DNA of 64,000 bases from Anagrus nilaparvatae (GCA_022575985.1 JAKSXM010000014.1:21700001-21764000); one strand, 5' to 3'. Numbered from the stretch's first letter, positions 23,216 through 35,082 are shown. Translations and numbers: made by a program. Notes: a model not told the origin generated them from the sequence alone.

Positions 23216-23560
23216 ACAAAGGCTAGGCCCGGATCTATATAGTGAACCGGCCCACGAAAGATATTTAAAAACTAATTGTATTAGGTCAAAGTATACCTAA
23301 AAAAAATAGGATCCTGAAGTTTTCAGACCTCCAGATGCCTTCAGCTCTGATTGGCAGCCTATTAATGACAAAAAAAAAAGTAAATTTTTAACGACTTTTT
23401 AGTCGTCTTTTTGATACTCCCGTGGTAAAACGATTCTGTCAAAATGATCTTGCGACCTCTCATTCAAAAGGTTAGACGATATACTTTAAGATGAAGTTAC
23501 TTTTGGAAGTAATTTTATTGCATCGTTTTGATTAGTAGACCATAAACCGTCCAAAATAAA
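23216..23560 (+). repeat. Family D dispersed repeat, copy 1
   Basis: GGCTAGGCCCGGATCTATATAGTGAA...CGGCCCACGAAAGATATTT...CTCTGATTGGCAGCCTAT is colinear with 35083-35230 (AGCTAGGCCCTGATCTATATGTAGTGAAT, GGCCCACGAAATATATTT, CTCTGATTGGTGGCTTAT). Similarity continues to about 23470 (CGACCTCTCATTCAAAAGGTTAGACGATA). Divergence is substantial, so the insertions are old. Confidence 0.75.
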
Positions 23561-24231
23561 TTTTTTTTCTTCTTAAATTTCAACTTTGGCAGCGATTTAA
23601 AAAAATTTGAGAGATATGCCCATTCTATTTTTTTTTTAACTAATGAAAAATAAAACAAATTTTCATTTGCGACCATCCACGCTCAAAAATATTTGGGGCA
23701 ACATGGTCAAATACTTAAAAAACTGAAATAACTTTTGTTTTTAATTTTGCGGTTTTTCGAAAAAGGACCCCGCACAAATGAATAGGAAATGGCCGTTCGA
23801 TCAAATTAGGTGAATTTTTTGTATGTTTTAGATTTTATTATTCTGAAAAAAAGGCTCCATGGACACAAAGCTCCAAAGTATCCACTTTGGCTGCTACGTT
23901 ACATAGCTCTATTACGCAGGCACACAAAAAAAAAATCATTTACCAGAAGGTAGACCCCCTGGTATGGGGGTTTTTGGTGGTGCTAAAACCGAATATGGCT
24001 AAAGAAATGCAATAAAACTAGCCAATTTGCCCTCAGCGCCCTCATAAGCCCCCCAAAGAAGTGAAAAAATTTTTTTTTTTCGAAAAATGAAAATTGAACT
24101 ATATACTCATGGTTTTTGGGACGCTTATACCAAAAATGTATACAAAAAATGTTTTTTACCAACGTTTGGCCCTGTAGACGACACCATTCATACCCCCCCC
24201 CCCCCCCCAAACGGGTAAAAATAACGAGTAT
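23561..24231. other. Repeat-like sequence without an assigned family
   Basis: Mixed-composition DNA with short inverted words (ACCCCCTGGTATGGGGGT) and a poly-C run at 24193-24208. No coding frame is supported. The Gly-rich 75-residue minus-strand frame at 23983-24210 is produced by the poly-C tract. Confidence 0.45.
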
Positions 24232-24820
24232 ATTTTTTTATTTAAAATTTAGATACTGCAGCAATTTTTAGGTCCAGATATGATTTTAGCTAAAAAAAAT
24301 ACAAAGCCTTGGTTTTAGACCCGAAAAATCTTTTATACGGCTCTAATTGAAAAAAAAGTATGGATCTAAATAAAATAAAAAATACCATTTTTATTGTATG
24401 TTTTTTGTGGGGGAAGAATTTGGTGATTATTTGAGATTTTGGATCCTACAGATCTTAATGGGCCTTTTAAGGTCTGGACTCAAAATCTCCAATAATCACT
24501 AACAGTCTTTAACCACAACAAACTTAGAATAAAAATGGTGATACCTACCAAAAATATCATTTGGTTCATTTTGAGCTTTAAAAAAAGCCAGTTTGGGCCC
24601 ATTAAGGTTTGTAGGATCTAAAATATCAAATAATCATCAAAAATCTTCCCTCACAAAAAACATATAATAAAAATGGTAGTAACTACCAAAAGCATCTTTT
24701 TTCATTTAGAGCCATATAAAAGCTTTTTTTAGGTCTAAAAAAGGGGCCTAGTATTTTTTTTAAGCCAAAATCGTATTTGGACCTAAAGTTTGCTGCAGAA
24801 TCTAAATTTTAAATAAAAAT
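24232..24820. mobile_element. Near-palindromic foldback element
   Basis: Arms of about 230 bases (24232-24462 and 24594-24820) are reverse complements in order. Matching words include TTTAAATTTAGATaCTGCAGCA, AGGTCCAnATAnGATTTT, TTTATACGGCTCTAA and ACCATTTTTATTGTATGTTTTTTGTG. The centre at 24463-24593 holds a third, weaker copy of the same words. No coding frame is present. It would extrude as a large hairpin. Confidence 0.8.
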
Positions 24821-24963
24821 TTATACTTTTTATTTAAAATTTCTATGTTGGTTTCTACTAGGTCTAATGGGGGCTTAAAACCCATATTTAATGCCCCCCA
24901 TCACTGTCCCCGATCAGGTGGCCCCCTCTCATTCTACCAACTTTTATGCGGGACATTTTTCGT

Positions 24964-24998
<35 letters not shown>

Positions 24999-25469
24999 AG
25001 ACATTTGAGTGTAACATTTAAAATGACTTACCCTGTATAAATACATTCAGATTATAACTTGTTTTCTTACAATTTTTTGTTTATACACATTAGAGTGGAC
25101 CTAAAATTGGAGTTTTAAGAAAAACTTTGCTCCCCGAGTTTTTTCATGAACTTTTGGTCATAAAAAGTCCCCAGCTCCAAGTATTTTGATTTTGCTTTTC
25201 AAAAAGGCGTGTCTGTAAGCGCCTTAATTTTCCCATTTGAATAACATGGGAACTTCAACTTATCAGCATTCTAATTTTTTACAAAGCCCTTGTGGCAAAA
25301 TGAAACAGAATATGGACAGAAACCAACCAGATTTTTTGCTCGTAGCCCAGAAACCAGCCAGATAATGCGGACAGAAAGTGAACAGATGTGTAACGCTTAT
25401 CGCTTGGGTTTCTTCCCAGTTTCTGTCAAACAGTTTCTGTTACAGTTTCTGGTCAGAATATGTTTGGTT

Positions 25470-25590
25470 TCTGGGCAAAAAAAGTTAGGGTATTTGGGCA
25501 GAAAATGTTACAGTATTTGGGCAGAAAATGTTGCAGTTTATGGACAGAAAATGTAACGGTATTTGGGCAGAAAATGTTATAATTTCTAGA
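25470..25590 (+). repeat. 23-bp tandem repeat, about 4-5 units
   Basis: TTTGGGCAGAAAATGTTACAGTA-type units begin near 25493, 25516, 25538 and 25562, with a degraded unit before them. The 88-residue and 66-residue open frames crossing it merely translate the repeat. It is internal to the long-TIR element. Confidence 0.8.
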
Positions 25591-26185
25591 AAAATATGTC
25601 TGCGGATATTCTTATTATTATTTCTAGTAACAGAATTAACACAAATTTTAATTTTATACTATTTTTTATTATTATTCATTTTTTTTATGTACAAAAAACT
25701 TACATGCTATAATTATAATGTAATATAGGTATATTTGTTAATTTTTCCATCTGTGTACGTTGGTCAGTGCGTGGCTTAATCCATTTAACATTTCTTTATC
25801 AGTCGTACTCAGATTGTACTGCTAGCGTTGGTCGGTAATACTTCCTAAAGAAAATTAAGGTTTCAATTAATTTTATATGAGACAAATGTAGTTATTAAAA
25901 TTTATTTTAAATGTATAAAATTTACCTGCAGTACCCTTAAAGCTTATTCTTTAATCATTCCAGTCATTCTTAAATTCTCTAAGATTTTTAATCCTATCAT
26001 GCAAGTCTTTCTTTCAAGTCAATCTGATAAAAGATATCCGTCAGCATTCTAATTCTGTAAATTAAAAAAATTTAAATATTTCTTTTATTAAATTTTAAAT
26101 TCTTGAGAATGCTTATTATTAAAATAATAAAGCTATTCAAAAATTTATTCACGTGGCAATAAACTCCACGTGGCAATAAATGCCT

Positions 26186-26337
26186 TAGGCTGGTTCCACA
26201 AACCTCCGTAAACGCAAAATCGCAGCCGCAACGCAATGCGCACAAACCAAAATTGTGTTTTGCACATGCGCGTTGTGTTGTGCGCATTGCGTTGCGGTTA
26301 AGTTTTTACGTTTACGGAGGTTTGTGGAACCAGCCTT
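26186..26337. mobile_element. Family F foldback MITE
   Basis: A 152-bp palindrome. TTAGGCTGGTTCCACAAACC at the left and GGTTTGTGGAACCAGCCTTA at the right are complementary, with CTCCGTAAACG and CGCAACGCAATGCGCAC continuing inward on both arms. It is strongly CpG-containing compared with its surroundings. Related copies occur near 53160-53275 and 53445-53525. No TSD can be called confidently. Confidence 0.85.
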
Positions 26338-26879
26338 ATAAAAATATCATTATGTACTTACTTTTTTTTAACACAAAGTATATTAAAATATCAACTCAAT
26401 AAAATATAGTTTTTATAAAATAATTATGTAAATTTTTAAATTTTAAGTAAATTTTTAAATTATAAAAATTAAAATTTATTTTACGAAAAAAATATAAAAA
26501 TTTCGATGCACTAGTTTGTAGTTCCAAAACAATATACTTAATGGCCGAATGCCGGCGTGGCTTAAATTCTTGAACGATGATGCTGTATTTCCACAGATCG
26601 GCAGATCTCGTATACTCTCGGGCTCTCACGCCAACTATAATCATCGAAAAAGTGTTTGGTTATGGCCAGATTCTGTCAATAATCTGGTTGCTCAGAATCT
26701 ACCCAGAAAATCTGGCCTGAATAAAAGGACATATGTTCGGTGACCAGAAAAAGTTTTCAATTATGGCCATATTTTGTCCATAATCTGGTGGTCCAGAATC
26801 TAGCCAGAAAATATGGCCAGAATCTGGCTGGCAACCATAAATGATGTTTGGTTTTGCCACAAGGGAGCTTGCGAAATGT

Positions 26880-27180
26880 TTTGAAAAGCTGCTTATCGAT
26901 GGAAAGTACTATTTACATGTATAAAAAACGATACCCAAACTCAAGTAGCCAAAAAAAATATTTTTAAAGGGATTTTACCGGTATAAAAATTGAAACGTAA
27001 AAGAATGCTTAATTTAAATTACATATGAAGCCATGTTATTTTAATGGGGATTTTTTTTACGTTAATTACCGGTAAAATCCCTTTAAAAATATTTTTTTTG
27101 GCTACTTGAGTTTGGGTATCGTTTTTTATACATGTAAATAGTACTTTCCATCGATAAGCAGCTTTTTAAAACATTTTGCA
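26880..27180. repeat. Tight palindrome inside the long-TIR element
   Basis: GCTGCTTATCGATGGAAAGT at 26891 and its complement at about 27145-27165 bracket further complementary words (GTTTGGGTATCG, GGCTACTTGAG, GGGATTTTACCGGTA). The central spacer is only about 90 bases. It may itself be a nested inverted-repeat insertion. Confidence 0.75.
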
Positions 27181-28252
27181 AGCTTTGTAAGAAATTAGAA
27201 AGCTGAAAAGTCGAAATTCTCATGTTATTCAAATGGAAAAATTGAGATGCTTACAGGCACGCCTTTTTGAAAAGCAAAATCAAAATCCTTGGAGCTGGGG
27301 ACTTTTTATGACCAAAAGTTCACGAAAAAACCCGGGAGCAAAGTTTCTCTTAAAACTCTAATTTTAGGTCCACTCGAATATACACGGTAGAGCTGCTTTG
27401 GTTGAATATTCAACCAATTGGTTGAATTTCGCAGTTTTTGGTTGAATTTTCAACCAATTGGTTGAATATTAAACCAAACACTGCGATTTTCAACCAAAAA
27501 CTGCGATATTCAACCAAAAACTGCGAAATTCAACCAATTGGTTGAATATTCAACCAATTGGTTGAATTTTCAACCAAAACTGGTTTAATTTTCAACCAAA
27601 AGCTAAAATACAAAATAAAAACGATGTTTTTATAGTACAGGGTAAGAAATGATCAGGGCATCCATTAAAAGTGAATGAATTTTATTATATTATTGTAATT
27701 AGTAATTTTTTATGTACATAGTATGATAAATTTTTTTAAACCTAATATTGTATGCTTTAACTTCCTGTCGTTTTACCTAATTTTTTTTTTTAATAATCAA
27801 ATTATTTTTTTTATTAATTACTTTATATATGTCTCAAGAGTATGTATAAAAAAATTTATTTTCAAATCCTTCTTTAAATATAGCTATAAATTATGTCGTA
27901 ATTGGTCATTGATAGAAATTATGAGCAAAGTTGGCTAATATTCGCGATTGTTTATGACGCCAAATTTAGCCGTGCCAAAATGGTAAAAAATGGCAAATCA
28001 AACAAGCAGCAGGGGTAAAATTAGCTACAGGTTCAGTATGAAAACCAAAAAGATAACTTTATGGCTAAAAAATAACTGATAACTTATAAGTCTATACTTA
28101 AATATACAAAAAAAAATTTGTATTCTTATTTAGAAAACTATGTTTTTACACCTTCTAATTAAGATTTCTCTAAAACTACGTGACCGATTTTATTTTTTTT
28201 GATCTAGAGTTTTCTGTTATAAATTTCTCTAACGAATAAAAAAATTTATAAC

Positions 28253-28487
28253 CGGTTTGTGTAACTACACAACCAACGAGCATGGAACATGTTCATGTCA
28301 CTCATAACAGTAATAAATCCAAAAACCGAAATTACAATAAATCCTGAAATATAAATTATCGTAAGCCCACTTCAAATTATTCTAAGTCCCTAAATCAAAA
28401 ATATTCTAAGTCCATTTCACACCCCACCCCCTGCCTAGCCAAACTTTTTCAAATACCCTATCTAACGAAGATGTTCCATGTTAAAAT
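28253..28487 (+). repeat. Family C repeat
   Basis: Left part CACAACCAACGAGCATGGAA, then CATGTTCA, then ATAAATCCTGAAATATAAAT, CTAAGTCCCTAAATC, AGCCAAACTTTTTCAAATA, and right end GATGTTCCATGTTAAAA. It is colinear with the copies at 34062 and 56888. It lies inside the 27381-29714 element. Confidence 0.8.
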
Positions 28488-28488
28488 A

Positions 28489-29070
28489 GGCAAGGGATCT
28501 GATCATCACAAAATTATTCGACAAATCAATAATTCTACACAAGAAAGTTTTTCGGAATCGTTCTACACCGAAAATCCTTGTACCGTATAGATCAACACAA
28601 ATTTTTTCTACACTGAAAAAAAAATCCGCTTGTGGCTAGCGGAATTTTTTTTCTTTGCAAACAATTGCAAATGACTTGAAACGTAAAGAAAATTTAAAAA
28701 AAACATTTTTTCTTTTCTTTTTCCAAAATTTTCTCAAATCCCGTCATACTGAAATACGCATATCCCAAGTAAGCGGGAAAAAAATTTTTTTTTTAATTTT
28801 CTTTACGTTTCAAGTCATTTGCAATCGTTTGACGAGAAAAAAAATTCCGCTTGCCGCAAGCGGATTTTTTTTTCAGTGTAATTGAAATATTCAATACGCT
28901 GTTTTAAGTGATATTCATACGAAAGAAATAAGTGTTGAATACTTTGAGTAAAAAAAATTTGTGTTATTTTTAGCTCAACGATTTTTGGTATAGAACGATT
29001 CCGAAAAACTTTTTTGTGTAGAATCATTGATGTGTCGAATAATTTTGCGTTGATCAGATTTCTTGCATTA
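28489..29070. mobile_element. Nested inverted-repeat element with inner hairpin
   Basis: The outer arms 28489-28580 and 28985-29070 are complementary (GCAAGnnATCTGATCA, AAATTATTCGACA, TTTTTCGGAATCGTTCTA). Inside, 28611-28880 is a second palindrome starting ACACTGAAAAAAAAATCCGC and ending with its complement, with CATTTGCAATnGTTTG and TTTCTTTACGTTTCAAGT words on each arm. The inner part may be a separate MITE that inserted into the outer one. Confidence 0.78.
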
Positions 29071-29890
29071 AAATAAATAATTTAATAACTAAAAGTACCG
29101 AAAAAATTCATCGAAAACTTTAAAGCCATTTTACTCGAAACAACGTTTTTGAAAAGTAATGCACACGATTGCGCGATAAAATCTGCACCAATTTACTTTA
29201 AACTTACTAAGCAACTTAATGAATGCACTAATTTCGGGATGTCGTCGAGTTTTAGTATTTTTATGTTTTAAAAAAAATTTTACAGCTACTTTTGCTCGAA
29301 AATTAAAGGCTTTTTATTTCATTTTAACTTTCTCTAGGTAGCCGCCATTTTGTTATTCTATATCATATGATAACCTTTTTAATTAGTCATTCCTCAGTTT
29401 CAAAGCCAAAAGAAGTAGTACATAAAAAATTACTAATTACAATAATATAATAAAATTCATTCACTTTTAGTGGATGCCCTGATCATTTCTTACCCTGTAC
29501 TATAAAAACATCGTTTTTATTTTGTATTTTAGCTTTTGGTTGAAAATTAAACCAGTTTTGGTTGAAAATTCAACCAATTGGTTGAATTTCGCAGGTTTTG
29601 GTTGAATATCGCAGTTTTTGGTTGAAAATCGCAGTGTTTGGTTGAAAATTCAACCAAAAACTGCGAAATTCAACCAATTGGTTGAATATTCAACCAAAGC
29701 AGCTCTACCGTGTATACATATAAATAGAACATTAAATTTTTAATAATTAAGGATGTGAAATAAAAATTTCTTAATTAAAAATTAAGTATTAAATAAAAAA
29801 ATTATAATATTAAGTATTTCTAAAATTAATACAATTTATTTTTATTATAAATGATATAATAACTTATTTTTCATATAACTTATTTTTTCT

Positions 29891-30571
29891 TTAAATCGCA
29901 CAATTTTTTGATGTTACATCACTAAATAATTCGTATTCTTTTGTTATTACACTTTGAGTTGTATAGGTAAAATGAATTTCAAGGATACCAATTTTTTTGT
30001 TTCTTTTGTAGTCAAAAACATCGTAAACACCTGGTCTCATTCGTTTGCAATCAGTCTTATTTTTCTTTAATATCATTTGATATGCGTCAATATGCTTAAT
30101 TTGTGTAACTGTATTTGAGAGCAACATGATATCTAATTCTGTATCTACAAGAGATTTCATACATAATGTTCCATAGTATTCTCCACCATCCTGTAAATAT
30201 AAATTTTTGATTACTTAAACAATAAATTATTTAATTTTTGAGATAAATTATATACAAAAAATTACCAATAGAAAAAATAATTTATAAATATAAAAAATAT
30301 ATTCTTTGAAATTGTTAATTTACCAACTAAGTATTAAAATTTTATTTCAAGAGAGTTTATTTTATTTTATATTTTAAAAAAATTTTTTAAAGTAATTTTT
30401 AATTTTAGTAATTTTTAATTGAAAACAACAAAAGATTAAAGATAATTTAAGTAAAAATAGCGATAATGATTAAAATCAAAAAATAGCTACCTGCTTTTCA
30501 TCATTAGAATTCGCATAATTAATAGAACTAAAAACAAGTAATAAGCCCAATAAAAGTCTTTTACAATACAT
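29891..30571 (-). CDS. Orphan secreted protein, two exons
   Basis: Two exons joined in phase 0: 30491-30571 (27 codons) and 29891-30190 (99 codons plus stop), intron 300 bp. Donor CAG|GTAGCT, acceptor TTTACAG|GAT. The 126-residue product begins with a signal peptide (MYCKRLLLGLLLVFSSINYA), so it should be secreted. The mature part has an odd number of cysteines (37, 75, 124), basic patches (KKNKTDCKR, DYKRNKKIG) and a predicted beta-rich second half. I recognise no family. The start is supported by the signal peptide and an upstream TATA. An AATAAA lies on the minus strand at 29840-29835, about 50 bases past the stop. Low-complexity noise is unlikely because splice sites, signal peptide and frame all agree. 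Possible roles such as venom, salivary or immune effector are guesses. Confidence 0.78.
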
Positions 30572-30608
30572 GTTTAACACTGTAATTAAAGGAGTTTAAT
30601 AAATATCA

Positions 30609-30616
30609 TTTTTATA
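30609..30616 (-). promoter_or_regulatory. TATA box of the orphan secreted gene
   Basis: The minus strand reads GATATAAAAATG, with TATAAAAA about 38 bases upstream of the ATG. An initiator-like TTACAGTG lies about 25 bases downstream of the box, giving a very short leader of roughly 10-15 bases. Confidence 0.55.
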
Positions 30617-30619
30617 TCA

Positions 30620-33600
30620 CTTTCTTGCCATTTTATGATACATAAAGTTAAAATTGAGCAAATAATTTTTTATTTAATCAGTTGATGCTTTAAAATATTC
30701 TGAGAATGCTAATCAATAAACTAAATTTAATTTTTTATTTAAATAGATAACACTGTATTTAAGTCTAGATAAAAACACACAAAAAATTTATATTTTTATG
30801 GCAAAAGCAAATATTTAATTGCTAACCTATTTAAGTTCCTTTATATTTTATTTTTCAATAAAGCCAAAAGAAATAAATTTCCAATAAATTTAAAATAGAA
30901 GCAGCGTTTTTATTAGATTATATAATTTGAACTAATTAATGTAATTTTAATTTATTTATTTTTAACATCTATGCGATGTGAAGAACTACAGTCTCTAAAA
31001 CTAAATTGATCTGGTTGATAGTTTTCTTTAAAAAACTGTAAATTTTTATGGTAGGTACAAAGTAGAGCTAGCTCTATAAACAAGAAAAATTAAATAGTAT
31101 ATTATTTTCAATCATTTTAGAAATTCGATTTTAAATTAAATTATATATAATTATTTATTATATTTTAAATAAAATTTTGTTTTTAAATACATTAATTGTC
31201 TCAAAGTATCCTGGAGAATTTTTAAAATATCTCTTAAGATCTTTAAAAGATCTCCAGAGGCGAAAAGCAATCAAAAGAAATCATTAGAGACCCAAAGCAA
31301 TCCGCAAATTTGGCAATTATTTCGAACTTCAGGAGATCACTTTTAACCTCTTTGGTCTATGGAAATCTAAAGATTGTTCAAAAATTCGTCAGGATTATTT
31401 ATCAACTGATAAATTAAAACTTACATAATTTGCACAAACCAAAATTTATAAGTCAAATAGAATTTACTTAGTGCAAAATTTTTTTACAAGTAAATAAGTA
31501 AAAAAATTTATTTAAAAATGGTACCTTGTCAGTGCTATATCAACAAAATTGTTTTTGTTGCTATTCCCAGAAATAAATTCCAATAAACACCTTAGAAGAA
31601 TATTATAATTTTAATAATAAATAAAAATATTTTAAACATGTTATAAACATCATAAATATTCGTTAAATATTTTTTTACAGTTAAAAACTGTTTCATTAAT
31701 AATATCATTTTATTTTTTTGTAATAAAAGTATTAAACCAATATAATCGATTATAGTATTTTATACAATTGAAAAAAAGGAATTCTTTTTTTTGGTATAAT
31801 TCAAAACCATTAGTAGTAGACTTAGATTTCTGGCACGTTAGGTACCATTTTTTGAAAAATGAATCTATACTACTCACAGTCTTCTTTTTTTTTCGTTCTT
31901 CAGAAAAGTGTTCCTAAAATGTCTCAAAAAAAAAAAAAAAAAGAATGAAAGAATAAAATGTAACAATGCGAATCCATTAATCTTGGTAGTTCTTTTCCTC
32001 ATGTTACTCATTGATGCTAGTTTATGCTGGTGTTCCCTTTTTTCTTTTTTATAAATAAAAAAAAAGGAAAAAACCTGCACATATATAAACACATTTTTAG
32101 AATTTCTTTTTTATTTTCTATTATATATTTAGCCATTATTTTTACTCCTTTCATTTTTCTATCTTAAAATTTTATGAAAATACAAGCTTTTTCAATTTTA
32201 ACTATTTTTTATGATAAAAGCTTTTAAATTTTAGATAAAAAAAATAAAAGTCCTTGTTTAAGAATTTTCATACTAGGTCAATATAAAATTGCAAGCTAAC
32301 GATCATTGGCTACTTTTTTATAATATATTTATTTTAATATTTATATATTCATATAATATCTACAGTAAAAGAAAAATGGATAATGGTAATTTTTTTCGAG
32401 GTCAGGGGTGAAAAAAACGACCTTAACCTCATTACCTCCTTTTTATAAAAAAAAAAACTTAATAGCAATAATAATAAAAAAAAAGGACTTTATTTGTATA
32501 ATAAGCTGTTATATTTAACTGTTAAGAGTCATCATCATTACTGTATTCGTATTTCATATTCTCCATCATCATCGTTATTATTATCTTTTTTCCTTTTTTA
32601 CTTCGACAAGTGCATAATTTTATTCCGTTATATATTTATGTACTATTATATTAAGTTAATGAAGAAGGAGGAATATATATTTTGCAAGTTAAATAAAATT
32701 TTTTTACTATAAAAATTTATTTAATGACTTTTAAAAAAATAGAATTTTTTATATGAGCTAATGCTGTTGGTTTTGTTAATGAAAATATCGAGAAACTTTT
32801 TTTACATAAAAATAAAATATATAATTTAGGTACCTAGAGCTTTTTTCTTTATTTTAATTTTTTGATTGTTATATTTAAAAAAACGGATTTTTATTAAGAA
32901 TAGTAGAAATTAGCCCCCTGCTGGAAAATTCCCCCCCCCCCCCCCGGTCCACCAAATTCAGCTATAAGACAAAATGTCAGGAGGCCTAGTTTACTTTAGA
33001 AGTATAGAATTTAGTAATTGATGGCCATTTTGCTTATTAAAGTGCAAAGTATAATTTGCAACCCCCTCGGCTCCCCAAACATGCGAGAAAAGCAATAAAA
33101 CAGTTTCTAAATGATCATAAGAAACATTTAAAATTATTAAAAATTATCAAAATGACAATTCTGAAAACAAAATCTGCTTGCAAAAATAAACAAGTCTGAA
33201 TTCGGTAAAATTAGCTAGATTAGGCCATATAAAAACAGTAATATATGACATGAATGATTTGAAAGATTTTCTTTATACTTACTAACATTCAAAAAACAGA
33301 ATGTGCATTATCTTTTTAAAAGTTAATACATAATTGTTGCTGTTTCTGTATATACGAAGATAAAACGAATGACGATGTATTTTTTATTTTATTTTCAAGA
33401 AAAATTTTTTTCCTGCAGTATCAGGGTTATGACATTTATTTACATTATTGTTACGTGCATTTTACATGTTATAGAATAATAGAAATATATATAAAAAAAA
33501 ACATACCCAACAGCGTTGTTTTGTAAAAGTATTGATTTTTGATGATAAAGATTAAATATTTTTAATACTTATAAACATAAACATATTACATAAAATTTTT

Positions 33601-34060
33601 TTGTTGCTGCATTGTATTTAATTTTTTTGATTGATGCACATCGATTTATACTTGTATATATTTTTATTTAAAAATAAGACAGGAAAAAAATTTTTTTTTG
33701 TATTTTTTTATTATAATTGTGTGAGTATGAATATCTTTAAAATTGTATAAACAGAAGATTTACAATATAGCTTTCTTAAGTATGTTTAGTCACGTTACTA
33801 TATTTTGTCAAATATTTAACTTGCACCTTATTTTTATAAGCAGTTTTAACTTTTTGACAAGTAATTATTTTCAGTCAACAAAATAAAAGAAATGATAAAA
33901 AGATTTTTTTTAAAACCCCTAGTTCTTGAATGACAATTTTTCATTTTTTTTTTTATAATTTTCCAACAGAGACTTGTTACTAGCAAATTAAATGTTACTT
34001 TCTATAATTTTCATTCAATAAAACTAAGAAAAATAGAAAGTTATGCACAAAAAAAACTTA
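30620..34060. other. Intergenic, no gene seen
   Basis: AT-rich throughout with homopolymer runs, including poly-C at 32932-32945. All open frames in it are short and of low-complexity composition (Phe/Ile/Lys). No recognisable repeat copy or RNA gene. 31200-31390 is mildly richer in AGATC/GGAGA words without clear structure. Confidence 0.55.
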
Positions 34061-34061
34061 T

Positions 34062-34335
34062 ATCTAGTTTGCGTGTTCACACAACCAACGAGCATGGAAC
34101 ATGTTCACTTATAACATTTTTAACGTATACTCCCTAATTATTATAAGTCCTAAAACCGAAACTACAATAAATCCCGAAATATAAATTAGCCCAAGTCCCT
34201 AAATCGAAAATATTCTAAGTCCAATTGGCCCCACCGCCTTATGAACTTCACTTTGTCACCCCCCCCCCGAACCCTACTACAAGGGACTTTTTTAACCACC
34301 TCTCCCTATGAACATGTTCCATGTTAAAATTCGGA
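34062..34335 (+). repeat. Family C repeat
   Basis: CACACAACCAACGAGCATGG starts the left part, which continues AACATGTTCACTTATAACA, TTATTATAAGTCCTAAAACC, ATAAATCCCGAAATATAAAT and CCCTAAATCGAAAATATTCT. A poly-C tract follows, and the right end is TATGAACATGTTCCATGTTA. Both terminal blocks contain the palindrome GGAACATGTTC(C). Confidence 0.82.
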
Positions 34336-34362
34336 GGGAGCGACAAAAATTCCCCGATAAAT

Positions 34363-34719
34363 TAACCCATTAGCGCAGGCGCGACCACACCACTGACGCT
34401 CGGATTTTTGCTTATAAAGCGGGTAAAAAAATGATTTTTTTTTTAACTTAAAGTCTTCCTTTACTAAAAAGGACTTGCTTTACAAAATTTTGGGGTCAGA
34501 TTTTTAATATTATTGACCGTTAATTAAATATGCCGGCCTCAAAAAAGACAAAAAATCGATTATTGATACAAAATTAAAAATCTGACCCCAGAATCTTGAA
34601 AATCCAGTCCTTTTTAGTAAAGAAAGACTTTAAGTTTAAAAAAAAATTATTTTTTTACCCGTTTTCTAAGCGGAAATCCGAGCGTCAGTGGTATGATCGC
34701 GCCGGCGCTAATGGGTTGA
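34363..34719. mobile_element. MITE with AACCCATTAGCGC ends
   Basis: A 357-bp palindromic element. Left TTAACCCATTAGCGCAGGCG and right CGCCGGCGCTAATGGGTTGA are complementary, and the arms extend for more than 150 bases (CCACTGACGCTCGGATTT, GGGTAAAAAAATnATTTTTT, ACTTAAAGTCTT, CTTTACTAAAAAGGACT, TCTGACCCC). A solitary end of the same family (CATTAACGCCGGCGCGACCA) lies at 52137-52190. Confidence 0.87.
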
Positions 34720-35082
34720 AGTCAAAAGACTTGTAACCTTCTAAAAATTTATTATGGAATAAAATAAATGATTTTAAGCTATAGCCTAAGCAAAGCTGCC
34801 TAATACGAAGATTTTTATACCCATAAAGATAGTTTTTAAAATTTATAAACCAACTTGGATACGTTCACTTAGGTTATATTGTTACTTTATTTTGACCATA
34901 AAAAATATTGTTTAAATATTTGTCTGATTAATAATTAATTTTATTCAATTGATTAAAATTTTTTCAGAGTGGCATTTGCTATTTTAAAATTATTTCTTAA
35001 GCAAAATTTTAACCTTCCTTAAATTTTTCTTTTACAGGATTCAGAAAAATTCTGAGATAACAAATTTTAGCCAGACAAAGCT

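Larger units (their letters stand above)
25093..27375. mobile_element. Long-TIR DNA element (2.28 kb), non-autonomous
   Basis: Left end GAGTGGACCTAAAATTGGAG and right end CTCTAATTTTAGGTCCACTC are complementary. The arms stay alignable for about 200 bases (25093-25290 against 27185-27375), including AAAAGTCCCCAGCTCCAAG and CATGTTATTCAAATGG-type words. The interior contains a 23-bp tandem repeat, a family F MITE at 26186-26337, a group of AGAATCTGGCCAGAAAATnTGG repeats (26650-26850) and a tight palindrome (26880-27180). No transposase is found. It lies five bases from the next element at 27381. Confidence 0.85.
27381..29714. mobile_element. Large TIR element of the CAACCAATTGGTTG family (2.33 kb)
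   Basis: Ends TACACGGTAGAGCTGCTTTG and CAAAGCAGCTCTACCGTGTA are perfect complements, with TA at both borders. Arms of about 300 bases (27381-27726 and 29414-29714) contain clustered CAACCAATTGGTTGAA and AACTGCGA units, then unique sequence (GATCAGGGCATCCA...). Each 14-mer CAACCAATTGGTTG is itself palindromic, so the ends are palindromes within a palindrome. The interior holds a family C copy and a nested inverted-repeat element, and there is no transposase. The superfamily is uncertain; TA borders suggest Tc1/mariner. Confidence 0.87.

Noticed and set aside
24120..24185. CCCTGTAGACGACACC resembling the start of miR-10
   Set aside because: miR-10 requires CCCTGTAGATCCGAA; the match ends after nine bases, and the locus is inside repeat sequence without a precursor hairpin. 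No other miR-10-like site was seen on either strand by reading.
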